From NCBI GenBank assembly GCA_002067045.1, contig MVPZ01000091.1, forward strand, positions 1 through 22,385: a stretch of DNA of 22,385 bases. The letters run 5' to 3'. Below are positions 14,766 through 21,878 of the stretch, piece after piece. Made by a program: the position numbers and the translations under genes. The notes under the pieces were generated by a model. It did not search any database. It was not told the DNA's origin and saw only the letters and a list, made by a program, of their open reading frames with translations. The stretch comes from Methanomassiliicoccales archaeon PtaB.Bin134. Its GTDB lineage: Archaea; Thermoplasmatota; Thermoplasmata; Methanomassiliicoccales; UBA472. The first letter of the stretch is position 1, and every line of letters starts with the position of its first letter.

Positions 14766-15959
14766 GTGTTGCCTGTGTCTCTACCTTCCGGTGAGAGAAC
14801 GAGGGTAATAATCTATACTGGCAAGGGCGGCGTTGGAAAGACCTCCGTGTCCGCGGCCACCGCCCTGCGCTGCGCCAAGCTGGGCTACCGCACCATCGCG
14901 GTCAGCACCGATTCCGCGCACTCCCTGGCCGACTCCCTGGACATCCCCCTTTCCGGGGACATCAGGAACATAAGGGAGAACCTGGACGCCATCGAGGTGG
15001 ACGTCATCCACGAGATGGAGACCCGCTGGAAGGAGATCGGGCAGTACCTCTCGGACTTCATGGTGTCCCAGGGGCTAGATCCCATATCCTCCAAGGAGAT
15101 GACCGTATGGCCGGGCATGGAGCTCATGTCCGCGCTGTTCTACATCGAGGAGTTCAAGAAGAGCGGGCAGTACGACGTGGTGGTCATGGACACCGCTCCC
15201 ACGGCGGAGACGCTGCGCCTGCTGAGCTTCCCGGACACCGCCGACTGGTACTTCGACAAGATGTACAAGGTCTTCAGGAACACCGTGCGATTGGCAAGGG
15301 CGACCGTGGGCAAGGTCATGAGCATGCCCATGCCCACCGACGCCTTCCTCAAGGACCTGGACCTGCTCAAGGACCGCATGAAGGCCGTACGCCAGATCCT
15401 CCTGGACGCGGAGACCACCTCCGTCCGCCTGGTGGTCAACCCGGAGAGGATGGTCATCAACGAGACCAAGCGCGCCTACACCTACCTGTGCCTTTACAAC
15501 CTGACCGTGGAATGCCTGGTGATCAACCGCCTGCTCCCCGAGGAGGCGCGCGGCCAATACCCGGACGCCAAGTTCGAGGAGCAGTCCCGGTATATGCAGA
15601 TGATAGACGAGTCCTTCTCCCCGCTGAAGATGCTGAGGGCCTATCAGTCGCCCACCGAGGTGGTGGGCGTGCGTTCCCTGGAACGGTTGGCCGACCAGCT
15701 GTTCGGCGATACCGACCCCGCGGTGGTCTACAGCTCGGAGAAGAGCATGGAGATATTCAACCGGGACGGGGTGGACACCCTGGCCCTGAAGCTTCCGTTC
15801 TCCAGCAAGGACCAGGTAGAGTTATATAAATCGGAAGATGTGTTAATAGTCACGGTCGGCTGGTACAAGCGCTCGGTGGCTCTTCCGTATTCCCTGGTGA
15901 AGAAGCAAGCCCACAAGGCGGAGTTCAAGGACGGCCGGCTAATGATCAGTTTCAAGTGA
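14766..15959 (+). CDS. ArsA/Get3-family ATPase
   Basis: Protein of 397 residues. The deviant Walker A GKGGVGKTS (19-27) has the signature lysine of the ArsA/MinD class. Switch I is DSAHSLADSL from Asp49, where most relatives have DPAH. Switch II is DTAPTAETLRLL, and LVVNPERMVINETKRAYTYL is the adenine-side segment. In eukaryotes Get3 inserts tail-anchored membrane proteins; archaeal homologues are thought to do likewise or to handle metalloids. The CxxC zinc pair that holds Get3 dimers together is not visible. It is a single-NBD protein, so it would act as a dimer. The start is uncertain: GTG 14766 or GTG 14775, with an AT-rich box (TCATTAAAG, about 14752-14760) very close. The TGA stop is merged with the next gene's SD. 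Confidence 0.88.
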   Translation: MLPVSLPSGERTRVIIYTGKGGVGKTSVSAATALRCAKLGYRTIAVSTDSAHSLADSLDIPLSGDIRNIRENLDAIEVDVIHEMETRWKEIGQYLSDFMVSQGLDPISSKEMTVWPGMELMSALFYIEEFKKSGQYDVVVMDTAPTAETLRLLSFPDTADWYFDKMYKVFRNTVRLARATVGKVMSMPMPTDAFLKDLDLLKDRMKAVRQILLDAETTSVRLVVNPERMVINETKRAYTYLCLYNLTVECLVINRLLPEEARGQYPDAKFEEQSRYMQMIDESFSPLKMLRAYQSPTEVVGVRSLERLADQLFGDTDPAVVYSSEKSMEIFNRDGVDTLALKLPFSSKDQVELYKSEDVLIVTVGWYKRSVALPYSLVKKQAHKAEFKDGRLMISFK

Positions 15960-15968
15960 GGTATGCAA

Positions 15969-16268
15969 ATGACCAGCAAGAACGACAAGAACGAGAACGA
16001 GCCTCAGGAGACCCCCTTCCGCCCCTCGGGAGGGCCCCTGCCGCAGGACGCCGTCGTGCACCTGATGAGGTCCGGCACGGAGTTCCTGGCAGCCATAGAC
16101 ACCCTCACGCCCCGCAACATGCTGCCCCCGGAGGTAAAGGAGCATTACAACAACATCCGCAAGGAAACGCTGCTGCTGTTCCGTTCCTTCATAGACAGCC
16201 AGCTGAAGGAGTTCGAGGCCAAGAAAGAGGTCCCCTCACCCCGCCTGCGCAAGATCGACCTGGACTGA
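15969..16268 (+). CDS. Small acidic unknown protein downstream of ArsA ATPase
   Basis: Protein of 99 residues with no recognised domain. The N-terminus (about 1-25) is polar and likely disordered. The rest is helical (DAVVHLMRSGTEFLAAIDTL, then EVKEHYNNIRKETLLLFRSF and DSQLKEFEAKKE), suggesting a small helical bundle or coiled-coil adaptor. ATG 15969 is chosen because GAGGT at 15958-15962 lies six bases upstream; ATG 15963 would leave no spacing. The SD is fused to the ArsA stop (TGAGGT), so the two are coupled, which suggests a partner of the ATPase (inference). It abuts the convergent CBS/zinc-ribbon gene at TGATCA with no spacer. Confidence 0.68.
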   Translation: MTSKNDKNENEPQETPFRPSGGPLPQDAVVHLMRSGTEFLAAIDTLTPRNMLPPEVKEHYNNIRKETLLLFRSFIDSQLKEFEAKKEVPSPRLRKIDLD

Positions 16269-16826
16269 TCACTCCTCGCGGCAGTCGGGGCAGAGCAGCG
16301 ATCCGTTCTCCAGCCTCAGGTCTATGGAATAGGAGTCGCAGCTCTCGCAGTATCCGGCCACGAACCCCCTTCCGTTGGAACGGACGGCGGACCCCCTGCC
16401 TATCTTCCCCCACTCCCTGGTCAGCTCGATGAGCGACGGGGACAGCTTCAGTATGTCCTTCTCGGTGAGCATCCCGCTGAGCTTGCCGTCCTCCACCACC
16501 GGAAGCCGGCGCAGGTGCAGGTCGGACATGCGCTTGGCGGCCTCGGAGATGTTGGCCTCCGGGGAAATGGTGATCACCGGGGAGGACATCACCTTCTCCA
16601 CCATGGTGCGCGAGGGCGTCTTCCCCAAGGCCACCACCTTGTAGAGGATGTCCCGCTCGGTCAGGATCCCGACCGGTTCCCCGTCCTCGAGGACTATCAG
16701 GCTGCCCACGCCCTCCCGGAGCATCAGGGCGGCTGCTTCCTTGACGGTCATGTCCGGCGCCCCCGTGCGGGGCCGGCTGCTCATGACCTCCCGAACCAGT
16801 ATCTCCCTTACCTCCTTGGCCTGCAT
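16269..16826 (-). CDS. CBS-pair protein with C-terminal zinc ribbon
   Basis: Protein of 185 residues. Two CBS motifs occupy about 10-130: VREVMSSRPRTGAPDMTVKE, then GILTERDIL, and KVMSSPVITISPEANISEA, then GMLTEKDIL. A short zinc ribbon closes the chain (CESC 160-163, CPDC 179-182). CBS-plus-ribbon proteins are common in archaea and are thought to be nucleotide-responsive regulators, perhaps nucleic-acid-binding through the ribbon. ATG 16826 is 27 nt from a CTAAATAT box, so the mRNA is probably leaderless. An upstream ATG at 16874 lies before that box and is rejected. Confidence 0.87.
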   Translation of the reverse strand: MQAKEVREILVREVMSSRPRTGAPDMTVKEAAALMLREGVGSLIVLEDGEPVGILTERDILYKVVALGKTPSRTMVEKVMSSPVITISPEANISEAAKRMSDLHLRRLPVVEDGKLSGMLTEKDILKLSPSLIELTREWGKIGRGSAVRSNGRGFVAGYCESCDSYSIDLRLENGSLLCPDCREE

Positions 16827-16848
16827 GATACATACTTGTCCCACGCGT

Positions 16849-16856
16849 CTAAATAT
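16849..16856 (-). promoter_or_regulatory. TATA box of the CBS/zinc-ribbon gene
   Basis: Minus-strand ATATTTAG is centred about 27 nt before ATG 16826. Confidence 0.55.
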
Positions 16857-16910
16857 GTTTGCCGCGCGTTTCAAAAATGGATGCTGGAGGGTCGCCGGCG
16901 GCAGACACAG

Positions 16911-16920
16911 GTTTATTAGG
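16911..16920 (+). promoter_or_regulatory. TATA box of the AMMECR1-pyrC operon
   Basis: GTTTATTAGG is centred about 37 nt before ATG 16952, predicting a leader of about 10 nt. Confidence 0.5.
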
Positions 16921-16951
16921 GCCCGGGTCCTTCAATACCAACGGAATAGGC

Positions 16952-17545
16952 ATGAAGGACCAAGAGGGCACTTTGGCGGTCAAGCTGGCCCGCAAGGCGA
17001 TAGATGCGGAGACCCGGGACCTGGACATCGATACGTTCGACGTCCCGGACAGCTTCCGGCAGAAAAGCGGGGCCTTCGTGACCCTGAAGACCTTTCCCGG
17101 GGGGGACCTGCGCGGATGCATCGGCTATCCCGAACCGGTGTTCCCGCTGGCCGAGTCCATCCTCCGGGCGGCCCAGGGGGCCTGCCACGACCCCCGCTTC
17201 CCCGCGCTGAGGGCGGAGGAGCTGGACCAGGTGGTGGTGGAGGTCAGCGTGCTGACCCCGCCGGAGGAGCTGGTGGTAGCCCCTAGGCAGGAGATGCCCG
17301 GGGCGGTGGTCATCGGCCGGGACGGCCTGATAGTGGAGAGGGGGGCCTACCGAGGACTGCTGCTCCCGCAGGTCCCGGTGGAGTGGGAATGGGATTCGAC
17401 CACCTTCCTGGAGCAGGCCTGCATGAAGGCCGGCCTGACCCCGGACATGTGGCTGGACCGCCGCACCAGGGTCCTGACCTTCCAGGCCGAGATCTTCCAC
17501 GAGGAATCGCCATACGGTCAAATAGTCCGGGAACGTACCCAGTGA
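16952..17545 (+). CDS. AMMECR1-domain protein
   Basis: Protein of 197 residues, the normal size for archaeal AMMECR1. The invariant motif LRGCIGY is at 53-59 (Arg54, Gly55, Cys56). Conserved stretches also include AQGACHDPRFPAL, VEVSVLTPPEEL, GAYRGLLLPQVPVEW and WDSTTFLEQACMKAGL. The conserved cysteine and acidic residues suggest an enzyme, but no reaction is established. ATG 16952 is chosen from its TATA distance; the frame is open 31 codons further upstream through promoter sequence. pyrC begins four bases after its TGA, so they share an operon. Confidence 0.92.
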   Translation: MKDQEGTLAVKLARKAIDAETRDLDIDTFDVPDSFRQKSGAFVTLKTFPGGDLRGCIGYPEPVFPLAESILRAAQGACHDPRFPALRAEELDQVVVEVSVLTPPEELVVAPRQEMPGAVVIGRDGLIVERGAYRGLLLPQVPVEWEWDSTTFLEQACMKAGLTPDMWLDRRTRVLTFQAEIFHEESPYGQIVRERTQ

Positions 17546-17549
17546 TGGC

Positions 17550-18800
17550 ATGGACGTCGTAGAGGGCAAGCTGTTCTACCAGGGCAGGCTGCAGAAGGCC
17601 TGCGTGGGCATCGAGGATGGACGGATCGTCAGCGTCAGGAAGGTCCTGGACGGGGACGAGCATCACGACTTCGGGGACCGTCTGGTGCTCCCCGGGGCGG
17701 TGGACCCGCACGTGCACTTCCGCGATCCCGGCTCCAAGCACAAGGAGGATTTCTCCTCCGGCTCGCTCTCCGCCCTGCACGGGGGCGTCACCTGCGTGCT
17801 GGACATGCCCAACACCATCCCGCCGGTGATCGACGCTTCGTCCCTGCAGGAAAAGAGGGAGGCGCTGGCAGGCCGCTCCTGGGTGGACTACGGGCTGTTC
17901 GGAGGGATATCGCCGCGTACCGATGTGGCCTCCATGGCCTCCTGCCACGCCTACAAGGTGTTCATGGGGTCCTCCACGCAGAGCGTGCTGCTCAGCGAGG
18001 AGCGGGACCTCGCGAGGGCGCTGGAGGCCGTGGGCCGCACCGGCAAGGTGGTCAGCGTGCACGCGGAGGAGGAGGGCATGCTGCAGCGCATGGACGAGCG
18101 GTCCCTTAGGGACCACGAGTCCTGCAGGCCCAGGGAGGCCGAGCTGAGGGCCGTGGAGAGGCTGATGCAGTACCGCTCCCAGGCCCGAATAAACGTCTGC
18201 CACGTGAGCTGCCCGGAGTCCCTGTCCCTGCTCAGGGGCAGCGGAATGAGCTTCGAGGTCACCCCCCACCACATGCTGCTGGACTCCAGCATGGACCTGG
18301 GGGCCTGGGGCAAGGTGAACCCGCCGCTCCGGCGCAGGGCGGACCGTGAGGCGCTTTTCGCGGCCTTCTGCAGCGGGGACATCCCCATGCTGGCCACGGA
18401 CCACGCCCCCCACGCCCACGAGGAGAAGGAGAGGGGCTTCGGCGAGGCGCCCTCCGGTATCCCCGGAGTGGAGACCGGGTACGCCATGATGCTGGCACTG
18501 GTGAAGAGGGGGTTCATGCCCCTGGAGGTGCTGATGAGGGCGGCCTGCTCCGTTCCCGCGCGCACCTTCGGCCTGAACAAGGGCGAGATCGCCGAGGGTC
18601 GGGACGCCGACCTGGTGGTGGTGGACCCCCGGCAGTTGACCAGGATATCGGCCAGGAGGCTGCACGGCAAGTGCGGCTGGACCCCCTACGAGGGGAGGGA
18701 GGCGCTATTCCCGCAGGCCGTGTTCCTGAGGGGCAGGCTGGTGTTGAGGGATGGCGCGTCGGTGACCGAACGTTCAGGAAGAGAGGTGGAGCATGCTTAA
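17550..18800 (+). CDS. pyrC: Dihydroorotase (class I-like amidohydrolase)
   Basis: Protein of 416 residues. It closes carbamoyl-aspartate to dihydroorotate, the third step of pyrimidine synthesis. Amidohydrolase metal motifs are all present: DPHVHFRDPG (His54, His56), Lys136 in AYKVFMG (candidate carboxylated bridge), and His171 in SVHAEEEG. Also present are His218 in VCHVSC, TPHHML at 238-243 and Asp284 in ATDHAPH. The Arg/Asn substrate site is seen in HFRDPG and MPNTIPP. A hydantoinase or allantoinase is possible but less likely given HFRDPG and MPNT. It is the middle gene of an operon, and its stop overlaps the start of the cysteine-cluster gene by eight bases. Confidence 0.9.
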   Translation: MDVVEGKLFYQGRLQKACVGIEDGRIVSVRKVLDGDEHHDFGDRLVLPGAVDPHVHFRDPGSKHKEDFSSGSLSALHGGVTCVLDMPNTIPPVIDASSLQEKREALAGRSWVDYGLFGGISPRTDVASMASCHAYKVFMGSSTQSVLLSEERDLARALEAVGRTGKVVSVHAEEEGMLQRMDERSLRDHESCRPREAELRAVERLMQYRSQARINVCHVSCPESLSLLRGSGMSFEVTPHHMLLDSSMDLGAWGKVNPPLRRRADREALFAAFCSGDIPMLATDHAPHAHEEKERGFGEAPSGIPGVETGYAMMLALVKRGFMPLEVLMRAACSVPARTFGLNKGEIAEGRDADLVVVDPRQLTRISARRLHGKCGWTPYEGREALFPQAVFLRGRLVLRDGASVTERSGREVEHA

Positions 18801-19923
18801 CGGACCGTTGCCATTGGACCTGAGCGAGCTGGAGGGCAGGCGTTTCATTTGCGAGGACCCCTGCAAGCTCTGCTGCCTGTGCCAGCCGGAGTGCCTTCCG
18901 GCCGAGGTGGACTACTTCAAGAGGAACCATCCCTCCCGCCTGGTGCTGAAGAAGGAGCCGCACCGCCATTACGCCCTGGCCCTGAAGAAGGGGCAGGGCT
19001 CCTGCTCGTTCCTAAAAAACGGGAGATGCGAGGTGTACGCCCACCGGCCCCACTTCTGCCAGCAGTTCCCCTTCCACATCCACGTGGGAACGCGCGCACA
19101 GGTGGAGCTGGACCTGAGCTGCCGAGGGGTCTGGCTGGACCGGGGGGAGGAGGCCATGACCGAGGGGCTGCGCCTGGTGCAGAGTAATGAGGCGGAGATA
19201 CGGCGCACGCTGAAGGAATCGGTCCCGGTGTACCGGGAGTTCAACCTGAACTGCCTGGACGCGGGGCTGGAGGTGGACGTGGGCAAGGTGCGCTCCCAGG
19301 TGTCCGCGCGCCTGGACGAGCTCACCGATCTCCGGCTGATCGCCTCCCTGCTGGAGGCCAGCGTGGAGGAGGACGAGCTGTCCATACCCGGCCTCAAGGC
19401 CAAGCCGCTGCTGGACGGGGCCACCATGCGCGACCTCTCCCAGTCGGCCCTGGACATGGTCACCGATTCGCTGGCCGCGGACGAGCTGTTCCAGGCCCCG
19501 GTGTACTGCGCCCCGGACGGCAGCTGGAACCTGTTCCGGGTAGCCGGGCAGAAGGTGGAATGGCATGTCATGGACACGGAGGGGGACGTGCGCAAGGCCG
19601 GGGAGAGGGGGCTGCGGGACATCCGGCTCACACAGCCGGAGGGGCGGGACCGCCAGGTCCTCCGCGACTACCTCAGGGTCCTGAACAACCGGGACAGCTT
19701 CATCGGCTACGCCTTCCACCTTATCGACGAGTACGATTATGAGGATCCGTGGCCCAACGTCTACGGAGGGGTGCTCTCCACCTCCGTCCTGGACCTGCTC
19801 TGGAGGACCTCCCTCATCGAGGCCTTCTTCCCCGGGGCCCCGGACGGGGGCCGCATGAGGGAGGGGATAATCTTCTATGACATGGACAGGTTGGACGCCC
19901 CGACCCTGGGAGCCTTCATATGA
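18793..19923 (+). CDS. YkgJ-type cysteine-cluster protein with long unknown C-terminal region
   Basis: Protein of 376 residues. The N-terminal 115 residues form a zinc/iron-chelating cysteine cluster of the YkgJ (CxxCxxCC) kind: C20, C24, C27, C28, C30 and C34, then GSCSFLKNGRCEVYAHRPHF with the closing CQQFPF. The remaining 260 residues are unfamiliar. They are acidic and mostly helical, with a proline/tyrosine-rich segment (FQAPVYCAPDGSWNLFRV) and a closing YGGVLSTSVLDLLWRTSLIE. The family's role is unproven; metal chelation is inferred from the name and motif. ATG 18793 lies inside pyrC and overlaps its TAA, so translation is coupled to pyrC. Most family members are shorter, so the long C-terminal region stands out. 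Confidence 0.75.
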   Translation: MLNGPLPLDLSELEGRRFICEDPCKLCCLCQPECLPAEVDYFKRNHPSRLVLKKEPHRHYALALKKGQGSCSFLKNGRCEVYAHRPHFCQQFPFHIHVGTRAQVELDLSCRGVWLDRGEEAMTEGLRLVQSNEAEIRRTLKESVPVYREFNLNCLDAGLEVDVGKVRSQVSARLDELTDLRLIASLLEASVEEDELSIPGLKAKPLLDGATMRDLSQSALDMVTDSLAADELFQAPVYCAPDGSWNLFRVAGQKVEWHVMDTEGDVRKAGERGLRDIRLTQPEGRDRQVLRDYLRVLNNRDSFIGYAFHLIDEYDYEDPWPNVYGGVLSTSVLDLLWRTSLIEAFFPGAPDGGRMREGIIFYDMDRLDAPTLGAFI

Positions 19924-19959
19924 CTGGATGCGTTGGCTCCCTGGTCCAAACGCAAAAAC

Positions 19960-19995
19960 TTCATATAGTGAACGCTCATTCGTGCCGTAAGGTGA
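19960..19995 (+). promoter_or_regulatory. Promoter and SD of the LSm-eL37-purF operon
   Basis: TTCATATAG (19960-19968) is followed by a predicted start site near 19990. GGTGA at 19991-19995 is a short SD seven bases before ATG 20003. Confidence 0.55.
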
Positions 19996-20002
19996 ACGGA
20001 GC

Positions 20003-20218
20003 ATGCAGAAACCTCTGAACGTCCTCAACCAGGCGATAAACAGCCAGGTCATCGTCACGTTGAAGGGCAACCGGGAGTACCGTGGGGTCCTGGACGGATA
20101 CGATCCCCACATGAACCTGGTGCTAAAGAACGCGGAGGAGCTCATAAACAGCGAGGTCGTCCGCAAGCTCAGCGTCACTATTGTCCGCGGAGACAACGTA
20201 ATTTACATCTCACCCTGA
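20003..20218 (+). CDS. Archaeal Sm-like (LSm) RNA-binding protein
   Basis: Protein of 71 residues, the standard archaeal LSm size. Sm motif 1 is visible as [26 protein letters not shown], described by its strands rather than reproduced further. Sm motif 2 is VIYISP preceded by IVRGDN. Such proteins form heptameric rings that bind U-rich RNA and tRNA precursors. It is the first gene of an operon with eL37 and purF, an arrangement also known in other Euryarchaeota. Its TGA is merged with the SD of the next gene. Confidence 0.95.
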   Translation: MQKPLNVLNQAINSQVIVTLKGNREYRGVLDGYDPHMNLVLKNAEELINSEVVRKLSVTIVRGDNVIYISP

Positions 20219-20228
20219 GGTTACTCTT

Positions 20229-20396
20229 ATGACGAAAGGAACGGCAGCACACGGAAAGATGGGAGACAAGAAGACGCACGTCCCCTGCCGCAGGTGCGGA
20301 AGGCGGGCCTATAACATTCGCGCTTCTTACTGCGCCTCCTGTGGTTACGGCAAGACCACCACGATGAGAACGTATAATTGGGCCAAGACCCATTGA
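20229..20396 (+). CDS. rpl37e: Large-subunit ribosomal protein eL37
   Basis: Protein of 55 residues. It starts MTKGTAAHGKMGDKKTHVPC and carries the C2-C2 zinc finger C20-x2-C23 and C35-x2-C38 (CRRCGRRAYN, CASCGYG), ending with a basic tail, MRTYNWAKTH. This is the typical archaeal eL37 and is complete. ATG 20229 has GAGGT (20217-20221) seven bases upstream, overlapping the LSm stop codon. Its own stop TGA (20394-20396) lies within the SD region leading to purF. Confidence 0.95.
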   Translation: MTKGTAAHGKMGDKKTHVPCRRCGRRAYNIRASYCASCGYGKTTTMRTYNWAKTH

Positions 20397-20413
20397 CGTT
20401 CGAGGTAGCTCCC

Positions 20414-21820
20414 TTGGAGGATGACCGTCCGAAGCATTTCTGCGGCATCGTCGGCATGGCCCTGGAGGGCGATACCGTTCCTCAACTGAAGAAGTCGCTG
20501 CGCGTGATCCAGCACCGCGGACAAGAGGCCGCGGGCATAGCGGTTTTCAACGGCAAGGCCATACAGTACCACCGCGGCATGGGCCTGGTGCACGAGGTCC
20601 TGGTCGGCAGGCAGTACAACAGCCTGGTGGGCAACGTGGGCATAGGGCATGTTCGCTACTCCACCTCCGGATCGTCATGCGCGGAGAACTGCCAGCCCAT
20701 CACCGTCACCACCAAGGAGGGTGACCTGGCCCTGGCGCACAACGGCGACATCGTCAACGCCGCGGGCATCAGGAACCGCCTGCAGTCCGAGGGCTGGGCG
20801 TTCCTGACGTCCACAGACTCGGAGATAATCGTTCGAATGATGGCCACCGAGCTGTCCGTGAGCCCGGACCCCATAAGGGCCATCAAGACCGTGATGAAAT
20901 CCCTGGAGGGGGCTTACTCCATCACCATGATGCTTGGCGGCAGGGTCTTCGGCTTCCGGGACCCCTTCGGCTTCCGGCCGCTGTGCCTGGGCAAGCTCCC
21001 GGGCGGTTACGCGCTGGCCTCGGAGAGCTCCATATTCGAGATATTGCGCGGGGAGTTCATAAGGGACATCCTGCCCGGGGAGATCGTGGAGATCACCCCT
21101 GGGACGGTGACCTCCACCCGCACCCCGGCATCCCCGCACCGCGCCCACTGCATGTTCGAGTGGGTTTACTTCGCCCGCCCGGACGCGGTCATCGACGGCC
21201 GGGAGGTGTACCAGGTGCGCACCAGGATCGGTCAGATCCTGGCCAAGGAGCAGCCCGTGGAGGCCGACGTGGTGGTCCCCGTGCCGGACTCCGGCCGTGC
21301 CCACGCGCTCGGCTATTCGGAGGGCTCCGGCATTCCGTACGCTGAAGGGTTCATGAAGAACCGCTACATCGAGAGGACCTTCATCCTGCCGGACCAATCC
21401 CAGAGGGATGAAGGGGTCCTTCTCAAGCTCAACCCCATCCGCTCCACCGTGGAGGGCAAGCGGGTGGTCATCGTGGATGATTCCATTGTTCGCGGGACCA
21501 CCATGCTCAAGATCGTGCAGATGACCAGGAGGGCCGGTGCAAAGGAGGTCCATGTGCGCATAGGCTGCCCGCCGGTCATCGCGCCCTGCTTCTACGGCGT
21601 GGACATGAAGACCAGGGAGCAGTTCGCGGCCCTGAACCGCACGCCCAAGCAGATCGCCGAGCTCATCACCGCCGATTCGGTGGGATACATAAGCCAGGAG
21701 GGACTGGTCCGGGCCCTGGACATTCCGGAGGCCGAGCTGTGCCTGGCCTGCGTGAACGGGGAATATCCGACCCGCATCGCCGGGGAGAAGATGCGCTTCC
21801 AGCGGACCCTGGAGGTCTGA
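20414..21820 (+). CDS. purF: Amidophosphoribosyltransferase
   Basis: Protein of 468 residues that makes phosphoribosylamine from PRPP and glutamine, the first step of purine synthesis. The N-terminal Ntn glutaminase starts at Cys10 (CGIVGM), with RGQEAAGIAV and HVRYSTSGSS. The PRPP loop is VVIVDDSIVRGTT. Cysteines at the four positions that ligate the [4Fe-4S] cluster of Bacillus PurF are present (HCMFEW, APCFYGVD, and both in CLACVNGEYPT). The start is TTG 20414 because GAGGT at 20402-20406 lies seven bases before it, exactly as for eL37; this gives a nine-residue propeptide before the catalytic cysteine. TTG 20393 and 20378 are less likely. Confidence 0.94.
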   Translation: MEDDRPKHFCGIVGMALEGDTVPQLKKSLRVIQHRGQEAAGIAVFNGKAIQYHRGMGLVHEVLVGRQYNSLVGNVGIGHVRYSTSGSSCAENCQPITVTTKEGDLALAHNGDIVNAAGIRNRLQSEGWAFLTSTDSEIIVRMMATELSVSPDPIRAIKTVMKSLEGAYSITMMLGGRVFGFRDPFGFRPLCLGKLPGGYALASESSIFEILRGEFIRDILPGEIVEITPGTVTSTRTPASPHRAHCMFEWVYFARPDAVIDGREVYQVRTRIGQILAKEQPVEADVVVPVPDSGRAHALGYSEGSGIPYAEGFMKNRYIERTFILPDQSQRDEGVLLKLNPIRSTVEGKRVVIVDDSIVRGTTMLKIVQMTRRAGAKEVHVRIGCPPVIAPCFYGVDMKTREQFAALNRTPKQIAELITADSVGYISQEGLVRALDIPEAELCLACVNGEYPTRIAGEKMRFQRTLEV

Positions 21821-21821
21821 G

Positions 21822-21837
21822 CGTCCGGAACTGGACG
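21822..21837 (+). terminator. Weak hairpin after purF
   Basis: CGTCC-GGAACT-GGACG can form a 5-bp hairpin just after the purF stop. No T-run follows, so its role as a terminator is doubtful. Confidence 0.2.
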
Positions 21838-21848
21838 GCTTGGACAAT

Positions 21849-21857
21849 CATTATATT
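21849..21857 (+). promoter_or_regulatory. TATA box of the small membrane-protein gene
   Basis: CATTATATT is centred about 26 nt before ATG 21879, predicting a leaderless mRNA. Confidence 0.55.
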
Positions 21858-21878
21858 CCACCGAGCGAATTTATCGTC

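Noticed and set aside
17310..18665. 451-codon minus-strand frame opposite pyrC
   Set aside because: pyrC has the full amidohydrolase motif set; the antisense frame shows no recognisable motif.
19012..20196. 394-codon minus-strand frame opposite the cysteine-cluster and LSm genes
   Set aside because: It crosses two real genes and a promoter and has no motif.
20675..21847. 390-codon minus-strand frame opposite purF
   Set aside because: Shadow of a firmly identified gene; composition rich in Gly, His and Leu with no domain.
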